DNA of 15,409 bases from Candidatus Zixiibacteriota bacterium (GCA_022866585.1 JALHUP010000010.1:1-15409); one strand, 5' to 3'. Shown: positions 1 to 6,603, counted from the first letter of the stretch. Notes: generated by a model not told the origin, from the letters alone. Numbers and translations: made by a program.

Positions 1-285
1 CCGCATACCAAGTTTAAGGGGGAGGTATATGTATTGACCAAGGAGGAGGGTGGACGGCATACGCCTTTTTTCAATGGATATCGTCCGCAGTTTTATTTTC
101 GGACCACGGATGTGACTGGGGTGATAAAGATGCCGGAAGGGGTGGAGATGGTGATGCCTGGGGACAATGTGAACATGGAGGTGGAGTTGATCACCCCCAT
201 AGCGTTGGAGAGGGAGTTGCGTTTTGCCATAAGGGAGGGGGGAAGGACGGTGGGAGCGGGCGTGGTCACCGAGGTGATAGAATAA
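1..285 (+). CDS. tuf: Elongation factor Tu, C-terminal fragment
   Basis: This is the end of EF-Tu, the GTPase that carries aminoacyl-tRNA to the ribosomal A site. The left edge of the window cuts it, so only 94 codons remain, in frame 1 from the first base. The fragment is the third beta-barrel domain: it opens with PHTKFKGEVYVL and continues through the very conserved GGRHTPFFNGYRPQFYFR and MPGDNV stretches to FAIREGGRTVGAG and a TAA stop. A tuf gene directly before rpsJ is the classical str-to-S10 junction. The GTP-binding domain is outside the window and cannot be checked. Identity is certain; copy number (tufA or tufB) is not visible. Confidence 0.98.
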   Translation, partial: PHTKFKGEVYVLTKEEGGRHTPFFNGYRPQFYFRTTDVTGVIKMPEGVEMVMPGDNVNMEVELITPIALERELRFAIREGGRTVGAGVVTEVIE

Positions 286-323
286 GATCTGTGGGTTTAA
301 TAGATTAAAGCGGAAACAAAGAC

Positions 324-345
324 TTTTACAACTCGTGTCGTAAAA
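324..345 (+). repeat. Imperfect inverted repeat, tuf-rpsJ spacer
   Basis: TTTTACAAC (324-332) faces GTCGTAAAA (337-345) across a TCGT loop, with one mismatch. A run of A follows instead of T, so on the transcribed strand it is not a terminator. The position is where an S10-operon leader could lie, but the stem is weak and AT-rich. Confidence 0.3.
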
Positions 346-368
346 AAAATTGATCGAAGGAAAAATGC

Positions 369-677
369 ATGGAAGGACAGAAGATTAGAATTTGGCTGAG
401 AGCATATGAGCATGCTTCCTTGGATAAGTCGACCAGGGAGATAGTCAGGACTGTGACCCGTACCGGGGCAAAAGTATCTGGACCTGTGCCCTTGCCTACC
501 CAAAGGAGACTTTATACCGTATTGAGGTCTCCGCATACGGATAAAAAATCCAGGGAGCAATTTGAGACGCGCATCCATAAGAGATTGATCGATATTTACA
601 ACTCCACTCCCCAAACCGTGGATGCTCTGATGAAGCTGGATTTGCCCGCCGGAGTGGATGTGGAGATAAAAGTGTAA
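369..677 (+). CDS. rpsJ: 30S ribosomal protein S10
   Basis: S10 is a small-subunit head protein; in many bacteria it also acts in transcription antitermination as NusE. The 102-residue product has the normal length and the family signatures: KIRIWLRAYEHASLD at the N-terminus, GPVPLPTQRR in the middle and the LRSPHTDKKSREQFE loop with HKRLIDI after it. A GAAGGA Shine-Dalgarno-like stretch lies just upstream of the ATG. The 83-base gap from tuf has no strong promoter I can defend, so joint transcription with tuf is possible. The T in SPHTDK, where many homologues have V, is a small variation. Confidence 0.98.
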   Translation: MEGQKIRIWLRAYEHASLDKSTREIVRTVTRTGAKVSGPVPLPTQRRLYTVLRSPHTDKKSREQFETRIHKRLIDIYNSTPQTVDALMKLDLPAGVDVEIKV

Positions 678-691
678 AAAGCAGTGGGCCG

Positions 692-708
692 TATTCAGTA
701 TTATTCAG
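692..708 (+). repeat. Short direct repeat TATTCAG in rpsJ-rplC spacer
   Basis: TATTCAG occurs at 692-698 and again at 702-708, ten bases apart. It resembles the repeated words in the other spacers of this operon, but two copies alone could arise by chance. Confidence 0.35.
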
Positions 709-733
709 GATATAGATTTTTGAGAGCAAAAGG

Positions 734-1360
734 ATGGAAGGAATTATCGGAAAAAAGATCGGAATGACCAGAATCTTTAACCCAGAGGGTCATTCCATTC
801 CAGTTACGGTGATAGAGGCAGGACCTTGTCCTGTGGTTCAGGTGAAAACTAAAGAGAAAGATGACTACTGCGCCGCGCAATTAGGCTTTGGGGAAAAAAG
901 AAAAAGTCTTTTCACCATGCCGGTGTTGGGTCATTTTGAAAAAGCCAAAGTGGAGCCCAAAAGACTTTTGAAAGAGATAAGAACAAAAGAGGAAGAAAAG
1001 CTGGAGGTGGGGCAAGAGGTGAAAGTGGATATCTTCTCGGTTGGGGAAAAGGTTTGTGTGACCGGGGTCTCCAAAGGTTTAGGATTTCAAGGAGGGGTGC
1101 GAAGGCACAAATTTCATGGTGGACCCAAAACCCATGGACAATCGGATAGACACAAAGCACCCGGATCAATAGGAGGAAGCTCGTATCCTGCCCGGGTCTT
1201 CAAGGGTCAAAGGATGGCAGGAAGAATGGGAGGAAATAAGGTTACGGTGAAAAACCTGGTGGTCGCCGGAATAGATGTGGAGAAAAATCTCCTTCTGGTG
1301 AAAGGTGCCGTCCCAGGTAAGAGAAATTCTTATTTGACCATTAAAAAGGTTTTAGCATAG
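734..1360 (+). CDS. rplC: 50S ribosomal protein L3
   Basis: L3 binds 23S rRNA early in large-subunit assembly, and its loop reaches towards the peptidyl-transferase centre. The 208 residues match the family length. The N-terminus reads MEGIIGKKIGMTRIF. The central loop carries the hallmark FHGGPKTHGQSDRH, followed by PGSIGGSSYPARVFKG and MAGRMG. The glutamine in THGQSD corresponds to the site methylated by PrmB in E. coli; whether it is modified here cannot be seen. The Shine-Dalgarno is poor (GAGAG some bases upstream, AAAAGG touching the ATG), but the start agrees with homologues. Confidence 0.98.
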   Translation: MEGIIGKKIGMTRIFNPEGHSIPVTVIEAGPCPVVQVKTKEKDDYCAAQLGFGEKRKSLFTMPVLGHFEKAKVEPKRLLKEIRTKEEEKLEVGQEVKVDIFSVGEKVCVTGVSKGLGFQGGVRRHKFHGGPKTHGQSDRHKAPGSIGGSSYPARVFKGQRMAGRMGGNKVTVKNLVVAGIDVEKNLLLVKGAVPGKRNSYLTIKKVLA

Positions 1361-1371
1361 TTGAAAACCTG

Positions 1372-1405
1372 CCAGAGGTATGAACCGCATGGTTCATACC
1401 AGAGG
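1372..1405 (+). repeat. Perfect 10-bp hairpin in rplC-rplD spacer, flanked by direct repeats
   Basis: GGTATGAACC (1377-1386) and GGTTCATACC (1391-1400) are exact reverse complements around a GCAT loop. CCAGAGG occurs at 1372-1378 and again at 1399-1405, overlapping the outer ends of the stem. No T-run follows, so it is not an intrinsic terminator. It lies just upstream of the rplD ribosome-binding site (1407-1413) and would be a stable mRNA hairpin. A role in processing or in L4 feedback is possible but only inferred. Confidence 0.6.
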
Positions 1406-1419
1406 CGGGGAGGACTTTT

Positions 1420-2049
1420 ATGCCCAGCGCATCTGTTTACGACAAAGAAGGAACAAAGGTAGATACATTGGATCTTAACGGAAAGCTCTTTGGACAGAAA
1501 CCGAAGCCAGAGGTGATTCACCAATATGTAAAGGTCTATTTGGCCAACCAAAGACAGGGGACGGTAAAAAGAAAGAGCAGATCTGAGGTCCGAGGAGGTG
1601 GAGCGAAGCCTTGGCGCCAGAAGGGTACGGGACGGGCACGGGCTGGCTCTAATACCTCTCCCATATGGGTAGGTGGCGGGAGAGCCTTCCCTCCTCAGAT
1701 GCGAGATTATAGAATTAACCTCCCCAAGAAGATGAAAAGACTGGCTTTGGTTTCGGCCCTTTCGTCCAAAGCCTTTGAAAATAAGATAAAGATTTTAGAT
1801 GAAATCCCCATGGAGGTTCCCAAAACCAAGACCATAGCTGAACTGCTAAACAAATTGGGGATGAGTGAATCAAAGATCATATTTCTCTTTGAAGGAAAAG
1901 ATGAAAACCTTTATAAGTCTGGTCGTAATATAAAGGGTTTGGTTTTCAAAAGAGCATCTTTGATCAACCCTTATGATCTTTTGAACAGCGACTTTTTGAT
2001 CATGACCAAGAAGGCTTTGGAGAACTTAGAGGAGGTGTTTGCCAGATGA
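1420..2049 (+). CDS. rplD: 50S ribosomal protein L4
   Basis: L4 (209 residues) is an early 23S rRNA-binding protein whose long loop lines the exit tunnel. In E. coli it also represses its own S10 operon by binding the mRNA leader. Family marks are RGGGAKPWRQKGTGRARAGS followed by SPIWVGGGRAFPPQMRDYR and LPKKMKRLAL. FPPQ replaces the commoner FGPx in that loop. The start has a strong GGGGAGGA six bases upstream. The TGA overlaps the ATG of rplW by four bases (ATGA), which suggests translational coupling. The gene follows a strong hairpin in the preceding spacer. Confidence 0.98.
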   Translation: MPSASVYDKEGTKVDTLDLNGKLFGQKPKPEVIHQYVKVYLANQRQGTVKRKSRSEVRGGGAKPWRQKGTGRARAGSNTSPIWVGGGRAFPPQMRDYRINLPKKMKRLALVSALSSKAFENKIKILDEIPMEVPKTKTIAELLNKLGMSESKIIFLFEGKDENLYKSGRNIKGLVFKRASLINPYDLLNSDFLIMTKKALENLEEVFAR

Positions 2050-2336
2050 TAAATCCCCGAAAAATCATAAGGAAGCCCTTGGTCTCAGAGAAGAGCACCA
2101 ACATGCGGCTCAGCGAAAACAAATATGTATTCAGGGTAGACAAAAATGCAAATAAGGTAGAGATAAAAAGAGCCATCGAAGAGCTTTTTAAAGTCAAAGT
2201 AGAAGATGTTACCACCATGATCAGGTATGGTAAACCCAAAAGATTAGGAAGATACGAAGGAAGAAGGCCGGATTGGAAAAAAGCCATAGTGAAACTTAAA
2301 AAAGGGGAAACCATAGGGTTTTTTGAGACGGTATAG
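2046..2336 (+). CDS. rplW: 50S ribosomal protein L23
   Basis: L23 sits at the tunnel exit and docks trigger factor and SRP. The 96-residue product has the normal bacterial length, with IIRKPLVSEKST near the start, YVFRVDKNANKVEIKRAIE in the middle and GRRPDWKKAIVKLKKGETI towards the end. Its ATG overlaps the end of rplD (ATGA) and its Shine-Dalgarno (AGGAGG) lies inside rplD. The start is therefore fixed by coupling. Confidence 0.97.
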   Translation: MINPRKIIRKPLVSEKSTNMRLSENKYVFRVDKNANKVEIKRAIEELFKVKVEDVTTMIRYGKPKRLGRYEGRRPDWKKAIVKLKKGETIGFFETV

Positions 2337-2402
2337 TATAGCTGGCTTTTTTAGAGAGTTTTTGCAGAGATTTTAGAAGAGTAAAATTTTTAAGGAAATA
2401 AG

Positions 2403-3227
2403 ATGCCGATTAAAACATTCAAACCGGTTACTCCCTCCTCAAGATTCAGGACTGTGTCCACCTTCGAGGAGATAACCTCCACCACTCCAGAGAAGTCCTT
2501 GTTGGTTCCTTTAAGAAAGAGTGGTGGCAGAAACAATCAGGGAAGGATCACCTGCCGCTATCGAGGTGGTGGGAGCAAACGTTTCTTAAGGATCATCGAT
2601 TTTAAAAGGGATAAATTGAATATCCCGGCTAAGGTAGTTAGCATCGAATATGATCCTAACCGTTCTGCTCGCATTGCTCTTTTGCATTATGCGGACGGAG
2701 AGAAAAGATACATTACCGCTCCTCTGGAATTGAAGGTGGGAGATAGGTTGATGACCGGCGAGGAAGTGGAGATAAGACCGGGGAATGCCATGCCTCTGGG
2801 CAAAATCCCATTGGGCACCATGATCCACAATGTGGAATTGAAAAGAGGGAAAGGGGCACAGATCGCCAGAGGTGCCGGGACTTTCGCCCAATTAGCGGCT
2901 AAAGAAGGAGAATATGGGCATGTGAAATTACCCTCAGGGGAGGTGCGACTGGTAAGGTTGGAGTGTTTTGCCACTGTGGGTCAAGTGGGTAATCTGGAGC
3001 ATGAGAACATAACCTACGGAAAGGCGGGCAAAACCAGATGGCTGGGTAGAAGACCCAGGGTGAGAGGGGTGGCAAAAAATCCGGTGGACCATCCCATGGG
3101 AGGGGGAGAGGGAAAATCATCCGGAGGGAGACATCCGTGTACCCCCTGGGGAAAGATCACTAAAGGACTTAAAACCAGAAAAAGGAAATTATCCGATAAG
3201 TTGATCATAAAAAGAAGAGGTAAATAA
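2403..3227 (+). CDS. rplB: 50S ribosomal protein L2
   Basis: L2 is a universal large-subunit protein needed for subunit joining and peptidyl-transferase integrity. The 274 residues are full length. They contain the SGGRNNQGRITCRYRGGG segment, the central RNA-binding folds, and the functional C-terminal NPVDHPMGGGEGKSSGGRHP with the conserved histidines; the tail ends in basic residues. AAGGA lies seven bases before the ATG. The gene follows rplW after a 66-base AT-rich spacer and is followed by an unusual 202-base gap that contains a small open frame. Confidence 0.98.
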   Translation: MPIKTFKPVTPSSRFRTVSTFEEITSTTPEKSLLVPLRKSGGRNNQGRITCRYRGGGSKRFLRIIDFKRDKLNIPAKVVSIEYDPNRSARIALLHYADGEKRYITAPLELKVGDRLMTGEEVEIRPGNAMPLGKIPLGTMIHNVELKRGKGAQIARGAGTFAQLAAKEGEYGHVKLPSGEVRLVRLECFATVGQVGNLEHENITYGKAGKTRWLGRRPRVRGVAKNPVDHPMGGGEGKSSGGRHPCTPWGKITKGLKTRKRKLSDKLIIKRRGK

Positions 3228-3228
3228 A

Positions 3229-3257
3229 GTATGGAGGATCGTTTTTTCCTTCCATAC
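3229..3257 (+). repeat. Hairpin covering the start of the 44-codon frame
   Basis: GTATGGAGGA (3229-3238) can pair with TCCTTCCATAC (3247-3257), with one bulged base and a T-rich loop. The ATG of the small open frame (3231-3233) would lie inside the stem. The hairpin also sits two bases after the rplB stop. It has no T-tract after it, so a terminator role is unlikely. Confidence 0.45.
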
Positions 3258-3365
3258 AAAAGAAAAAAGGATTTATATCAAAACTTTCTTATGGGTTTGA
3301 TGTTGGCTACCAATGTAGTCGCCCTATCTGTTGGGCATATTGAACAGACCGAAAGTAAAAGTTAA
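3231..3365 (+). CDS. Hypothetical 44-residue peptide with one hydrophobic segment
   Basis: I do not recognise this frame. It codes for 44 residues. The N-terminus is charged (MEDRFFLPYKRKKDLYQ), the middle is an uncharged stretch of about 17-19 residues (around 20-38, FLMGLMLATNVVALSV), and the tail is polar, ending TESKS. That pattern would suit a small single-span membrane protein with a basic N-terminus inside the cell. A GAGG lies about ten bases before the ATG, a long but tolerable spacing, and the ATG is inside a predicted hairpin. It fills the front of a gap that is normally short between rplB and rpsS. It could be a real small protein, the remnant of an inserted gene, or a chance frame. 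Confidence 0.35.
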   Translation: MEDRFFLPYKRKKDLYQNFLMGLMLATNVVALSVGHIEQTESKS

Positions 3366-3429
3366 ATCAAGAATTTTGAGTGGAATAGCTTATATATAAA
3401 ACAAACTTTTTTGGGAGGTGGATTAAGAG

Positions 3430-3717
3430 ATGGCAAGGTCTTTAAAAAAGGGTCCCTTTGTGGATGAGCATCTTTCAAAAAAGATCACAGCCATGAATGA
3501 GTCCGGGGAGAAGAGGGTGATCAAGACCTGGTCCAGGCGGTCCACCATAATACCTGAGTTTGTGGGACATACCATAGCGGTTCATAATGGGAATAAGTTC
3601 ATTCCGGTATACGTTTCGGAGAACATGGTGGGACACAAGTTGGGGGAATTCGCTCCTACCAGGATCTTTCGGGGACATTCCGGAAGGATGACAGAAAGAG
3701 CCACCGCCTTGAAATAG
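3430..3717 (+). CDS. rpsS: 30S ribosomal protein S19
   Basis: S19 forms a complex with S13 in the small-subunit head and contacts the A-site region. The 95-residue protein has the standard length, starting MARSLKKGPFVDEHL and containing TWSRRSTIIPEFVGHTIAVHNG, HKLGEFAPTR and a final RGHSG. GGGAGGTGG lies about nine bases upstream of the ATG. The unusually long spacer before it (3228-3429) ends in an AT-rich stretch with TATATATAAA, but no correctly spaced promoter could be assigned. Confidence 0.98.
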   Translation: MARSLKKGPFVDEHLSKKITAMNESGEKRVIKTWSRRSTIIPEFVGHTIAVHNGNKFIPVYVSENMVGHKLGEFAPTRIFRGHSGRMTERATALK

Positions 3718-3723
3718 GGACCA

Positions 3724-3744
3724 GTGTTTAGTGGTCAGTGATCA
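3724..3744 (+). repeat. Heptad repeat, three units of GTGNTCA
   Basis: Three consecutive 7-base units start at 3724, 3731 and 3738. G, T, G, T and A at unit positions 1, 2, 3, 5 and 7 are invariant. They fill most of the 43-base rpsS-rplV spacer. GACCA just before and TGGTC inside could also form a five-base stem. Confidence 0.6.
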
Positions 3745-3760
3745 ATAATGGAGACTTTGA

Positions 3761-4132
3761 ATGGAAGCTAAGGCCAGAGCAAGATTTCTGAGGATGTCAG
3801 CCAGAAAGGTCAGAAGGGTGGCTGATCTTATCCGGGGAAGAAACGTCGAAGAAGCTTTAAACATACTGGCCTTCACCCCCAAAGCAGCGGCTTCGCCTTT
3901 GGAGAAAACCTTGAAATCTGCCACCGCCAACGCTTTAAGCGTAGAGGGGACCGCCAAGCTTAAAGCTGAAGACTTATGGATAAAAAGGATTTTAGTGGAT
4001 GGGGGACCGATCATGAAAAGAATCAGACCGACCAGTATGGGAAGGGCATATAAAATCAGGAAGAGAACCAATCATATCACCATAGTGGTGGGCGATGGCA
4101 AAGAGGAGGAGTCCGAAGCTCAAAAAAGTTGA
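3761..4132 (+). CDS. rplV: 50S ribosomal protein L22
   Basis: L22 helps assemble the large subunit; its beta-hairpin lines the exit tunnel, where macrolide-resistance changes map. The 123 residues include the typical MEAKARARFLRMSARKVRRV start, DLIRGRNVEEA, the hairpin region IKRIRPTSMGRAYKIRKRTNHI and the final HITIVV strand, followed by a short acidic tail. GGAG lies seven bases before the ATG. An ATG at 3748 is out of frame. It is separated from rpsC by a 117-base spacer rich in CGA-words. Confidence 0.97.
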   Translation: MEAKARARFLRMSARKVRRVADLIRGRNVEEALNILAFTPKAAASPLEKTLKSATANALSVEGTAKLKAEDLWIKRILVDGGPIMKRIRPTSMGRAYKIRKRTNHITIVVGDGKEEESEAQKS

Positions 4133-4187
4133 AATGCAATAAACGGAAACAATAGGAAAGGGTGTTTCGGGCATCGAGATTCTTGGA

Positions 4188-4234
4188 CGAATAAACGATA
4201 CGAGCTTCGACAACGAAAGACGAAAAACGAAGAT
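4188..4234 (+). repeat. CGA-word repeat tract in rplV-rpsC spacer
   Basis: CGA recurs at 4188, 4196, 4201, 4208, 4214, 4221 and 4228. The last three units are in exact seven-base phase (consensus CGAARAA), and the earlier ones are 5-8 bases long. It lies immediately before the rpsC ribosome-binding site. Confidence 0.55.
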
Positions 4235-4237
4235 TTT

Positions 4238-4246
4238 AAGGAGGTG
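4238..4246 (+). promoter_or_regulatory. Ribosome-binding site deciding the rpsC TTG start
   Basis: AAGGAGGTG is a near-perfect Shine-Dalgarno ending three bases before TTG 4250. No in-frame ATG or GTG fits the conserved GQKTNPIGLRLG start of S3, so this site supports the TTG start. Confidence 0.85.
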
Positions 4247-4249
4247 TAA

Positions 4250-5014
4250 TTGGGACAGAAGACCAATCCCATTGGCTTAAGGCTGGGAATAATCAAAACC
4301 TGGAGCTCTCGGTGGTTTTCAAAGAAAAACTTTTCGGATTTGCTGAAAGAAGATCTGATGATCAGAAGGTATACCATGAAACGATTGGAACATGCCGGGA
4401 TTGGACAGGTGGACATCTTCCGAGCTCCCCGAAAGGTAACCTTAGATATTCATACTGCCAGACCGGGAATCGTGATTGGGAGGAAAGGGGCGGAGGTAGA
4501 TAAGTTAAAAGAAGAGCTTCAGCTTTTAACCAAAAAAGAGGTTGTGATCAATATCATAGAAATAAAAAAGCCGGAGCTTTGTGCCAAGTTGGTAGCGGAA
4601 AGCATTGCTAAACAACTGGAGGGGAGGGTCTCCTTTAGAAGGGCCATGAAGAAAGCCATTTCCTCCGCCATGAAATTAGGTGCAGAGGGGATGAAGATTT
4701 CCTGCGGGGGGCGGTTAGCCGGAGCTGAGATTGCCCGAACCGAAAAATATATGGAAGGCAGAGTTCCTTTGCACACCTTGAGGGCTGACATCGATTACGC
4801 CCCCGCCACAGCCCACACCACTTATGGCTGTATTGGAGTGAAGACATGGATATGTAAAGGTGAAATTTTGGGGGAGAAAGCTGTTCCCGAAGAGGAGGTC
4901 AGGGCGAAAGTAAGACCTTCGGAGCAACCGCCTCCAGAGGAGAGAAAAAGGGGAGAAGAAAAAAAGAGAGGAAGGAAAAGACCTAAGGGGGGAAGAACTG
5001 AAAAGGCCGGTTAG
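4250..5014 (+). CDS. rpsC: 30S ribosomal protein S3, with extended C-terminal tail
   Basis: S3 lies at the mRNA entry channel of the 30S subunit and has helicase-linked basic residues. The TTG start gives (f)MGQKTNPIGLRLGI, the universal beginning. The KH domain shows IVIGRKGAEV with GRKG at residues 77-80, and the C-terminal domain carries GRLAGAEIARTE, GRVPLHTLRADIDY and GVKTWICKGE. At 254 residues it is longer than the usual 210-235. From about residue 205 there is a highly charged, low-complexity tail rich in E, K, R, P and G. Such tails occur in S3 of several phyla; its role here is unknown. Confidence 0.98.
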   Translation: MGQKTNPIGLRLGIIKTWSSRWFSKKNFSDLLKEDLMIRRYTMKRLEHAGIGQVDIFRAPRKVTLDIHTARPGIVIGRKGAEVDKLKEELQLLTKKEVVINIIEIKKPELCAKLVAESIAKQLEGRVSFRRAMKKAISSAMKLGAEGMKISCGGRLAGAEIARTEKYMEGRVPLHTLRADIDYAPATAHTTYGCIGVKTWICKGEILGEKAVPEEEVRAKVRPSEQPPPEERKRGEEKKRGRKRPKGGRTEKAG

Positions 5015-5015
5015 A

Positions 5016-5071
5016 AAGTTCAAAAGTTAAAAGGTTTGAAGGCACTGATGAATGCTTAAACTTGTGAACTT
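5016..5071 (+). repeat. Inverted repeat of octamer words, rpsC-rplP spacer
   Basis: The left arm 5016-5031 (AAGTTCAAAAGTTAAA) pairs with 5056-5071 (TTAAACTTGTGAACTT) at 14 of 16 positions, around a 24-base loop. The left arm is itself part of three 8-base units at 5017-5040 sharing a GTT core. The right arm repeats an AACTT word. Confidence 0.55.
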
Positions 5072-5098
5072 ATAAGCTGAAAAAGGTGAGTTTTTTTC

Positions 5099-5512
5099 AT
5101 GTTAATGCCTAAGAGGGTAAAATATAGAAAACAACAAAGGGGGAGAAGAAGGGGAAAGGCTTACCGGGGTTGTGATATAAATTTCGGAGAGTTTGGCATT
5201 AAGGCTTTGGAGCCAGCCTGGCTAACTAGTAAACAAATCGAAGCGGCCAGAGTAGCCTTGACTCGTCACATAAAAAGGGGAGGGAAGGTTTGGGTTTGTA
5301 TCTTCCCGGATAAGCCCGTGACGGTGAAACCGGCAGAGACACGGATGGGGAAGGGGAAAGGGGCACCCGATCACTGGGTGGCGGTGGTCAAACCGGGCAG
5401 AATTCTCTTTGAGTTAGAAGGGGTGAATCTCGAATTGGCTAAAGAAGCTTTGACTTTAGCGGCCCATAAACTTCCCATAAAGACCAGATTTGTAACACGC
5501 ACCCAAGTTTAG
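5099..5512 (+). CDS. rplP: 50S ribosomal protein L16
   Basis: L16 binds near the A- and P-site tRNAs of the large subunit and is needed for late assembly. The 137-residue product begins MLMPKRVKYRKQQRG and contains RVALTRHIKRGGKVW, FPDKPVTVKPAETRMGKGKG and WVAVVKPGRILFE, all family signatures. AAGGTGAG lies about eight bases before ATG 5099, and homologues also start ML-PKR, so this ATG is preferred over the one at 5105. No key residue is missing. Confidence 0.98.
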   Translation: MLMPKRVKYRKQQRGRRRGKAYRGCDINFGEFGIKALEPAWLTSKQIEAARVALTRHIKRGGKVWVCIFPDKPVTVKPAETRMGKGKGAPDHWVAVVKPGRILFELEGVNLELAKEALTLAAHKLPIKTRFVTRTQV

Positions 5513-5565
5513 AAATAGAGTCACTTTATTGATAAAAAAAATTAAGTTAGAAGATTATTAAAGAT

Positions 5566-5850
5566 ATGAAAAAAGAGCAGATGAGAGAGTTGACTAAAGA
5601 TGAGCTTCTTCAGAGGAAGCTTGAGGCAGAGGAGGAGTTCTTTAATTTGGGGTTGCAGAAGGCAAGCAAGGAGCTGGATAATCCTTTGAGACTAAGAGTG
5701 CTGAGAAAAGAATTGGCGAGGATAAATACCATCTTAAGGGAAGATGAGCTGAAAATAAGGACTTTGGCCACAGGCGATGAGAAGCCCAAGTTGCACCAAG
5801 ATATAGAAAAGCAAACGAGTTCACAGAATACAAAAGAGAATAAATCTTAA
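5566..5850 (+). CDS. rpmC: 50S ribosomal protein L29, with C-terminal extension
   Basis: L29 is a small helical-hairpin protein beside the tunnel exit, next to L23. The first 62 or so residues are the family domain: MKKEQMRELTKDELLQR, then EEFFNLGLQKAS and LRVLRKELARINTILRE. About 30 extra polar residues follow (GDEKPKLHQD to NTKENKS), making 94 residues against the usual 60-75. The Shine-Dalgarno is weak (AGAAG about 15 bases upstream). The tail looks disordered and could reach towards the nascent-chain exit; that is inference. Confidence 0.96.
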   Translation: MKKEQMRELTKDELLQRKLEAEEEFFNLGLQKASKELDNPLRLRVLRKELARINTILREDELKIRTLATGDEKPKLHQDIEKQTSSQNTKENKS

Positions 5851-5865
5851 CTTCTATTTTGAAAA

Positions 5866-6120
5866 ATGGAGAGAAATAAAAGAAAAACAAGGGTTGGCTG
5901 GGTGGTTTCAAACAAGATGCCGAAGACCATCGTGGTCGCCATCGACAGACTTTTGAGACACCCTCGGTATAATCGGGTAATCAAGAGAACTTCCAAGCTT
6001 TATGCACATGACGAAAAAAACCAATGCCTTATCGGGGATAAGGTATTGGTGATGGAGACCAGACCGCTTTCCAAACTGAAAAGATGGCGTCTGGTGGAAG
6101 TTTTAGAAAAGGCGAAATGA
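5866..6120 (+). CDS. rpsQ: 30S ribosomal protein S17
   Basis: S17 is a primary 16S rRNA-binding protein of the 30S body, an OB-fold of normal size (84 residues). It shows KRKTRVGWVVSNKMPKTIVVAI, the RHPRYNRVIKRTSKLYAHDE strand-loop and IGDKVLVMETRPLSKLKRWRLVEV. It starts only 15 bases after rpmC, with almost no Shine-Dalgarno, so translation probably depends on ribosomes coming from rpmC. Confidence 0.97.
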   Translation: MERNKRKTRVGWVVSNKMPKTIVVAIDRLLRHPRYNRVIKRTSKLYAHDEKNQCLIGDKVLVMETRPLSKLKRWRLVEVLEKAK

Positions 6121-6167
6121 GACTTGAAAGGTTGGGCGTTTGAGGTAAGAAGATGGAGTAGCAGGAG

Positions 6168-6536
6168 ATGATCAGAGAATATACTAGGTTGGTGGTGGCA
6201 GACAACTCCGGTGCGAAGAAGGCTATGTGTTTCAGGGTCTTGGGGGGGACCAAAAGAAGGTATGCCCGAGTTGGGGATATAATTGTGGTCACGATAAAAG
6301 ATGCCTTGCCCGGAGGGACGGTGAAGAAATCCGAGGTCTGCCGGGCGGTGGTAGTGCGAACCACCCGTGAAACTAAACGTAAAGACGGTTCGTATATTAG
6401 GTTTTCGGATAATGCCGCGGTCATTATCAATGAACTGAATGAACCCAAAGGTACTCGAATATTTGGACCGGTGGCCCGGGAGTTAAGAGAGAAACAGTTC
6501 ATGAAGATCATTTCTTTGGCTCCCGAGGTGGTCTAA
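6168..6536 (+). CDS. rplN: 50S ribosomal protein L14
   Basis: L14 is a universal five-stranded barrel protein at the subunit interface and the binding site of the silencing factor RsfS. It is full length at 122 residues. Signatures are MIREYTRLVVADNSGAKKAMC, VLGGTKRRYARVGDIIVV, VVRTTRETKRKDGSYIRFSDNAAV, GTRIFGPVARELR and the terminal KIISLAPEV. AGGAG abuts the ATG, while GGAG at about 6154 has better spacing; the start agrees with homologues. It opens the spc block. Confidence 0.98.
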   Translation: MIREYTRLVVADNSGAKKAMCFRVLGGTKRRYARVGDIIVVTIKDALPGGTVKKSEVCRAVVVRTTRETKRKDGSYIRFSDNAAVIINELNEPKGTRIFGPVARELREKQFMKIISLAPEVV

Positions 6537-6603
6537 AAGGAATTGGGAGTTTTCCGAGTTTTCTTTTATGTTTACTTAAGAGTTCTTTTTTGATGAGGAA
6601 AAG

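Noticed and set aside
3376..3400. Possible promoter (TTGAGT and TATAAA) before rpsS
   Set aside because: The two boxes are only 13 bases apart, too close for a sigma-70-type promoter; the AT-rich stretch alone is not evidence.
4312..4503. 63-codon frame inside rpsC in another frame
   Set aside because: It overlaps the conserved S3 KH domain in a different phase and shows no family features.
6029..6511. 160-codon open frame on the minus strand across rpsQ and rplN
   Set aside because: It lies wholly opposite two certain ribosomal genes, has no recognisable motif and no ribosome-binding site; it is a shadow of their codon pattern.
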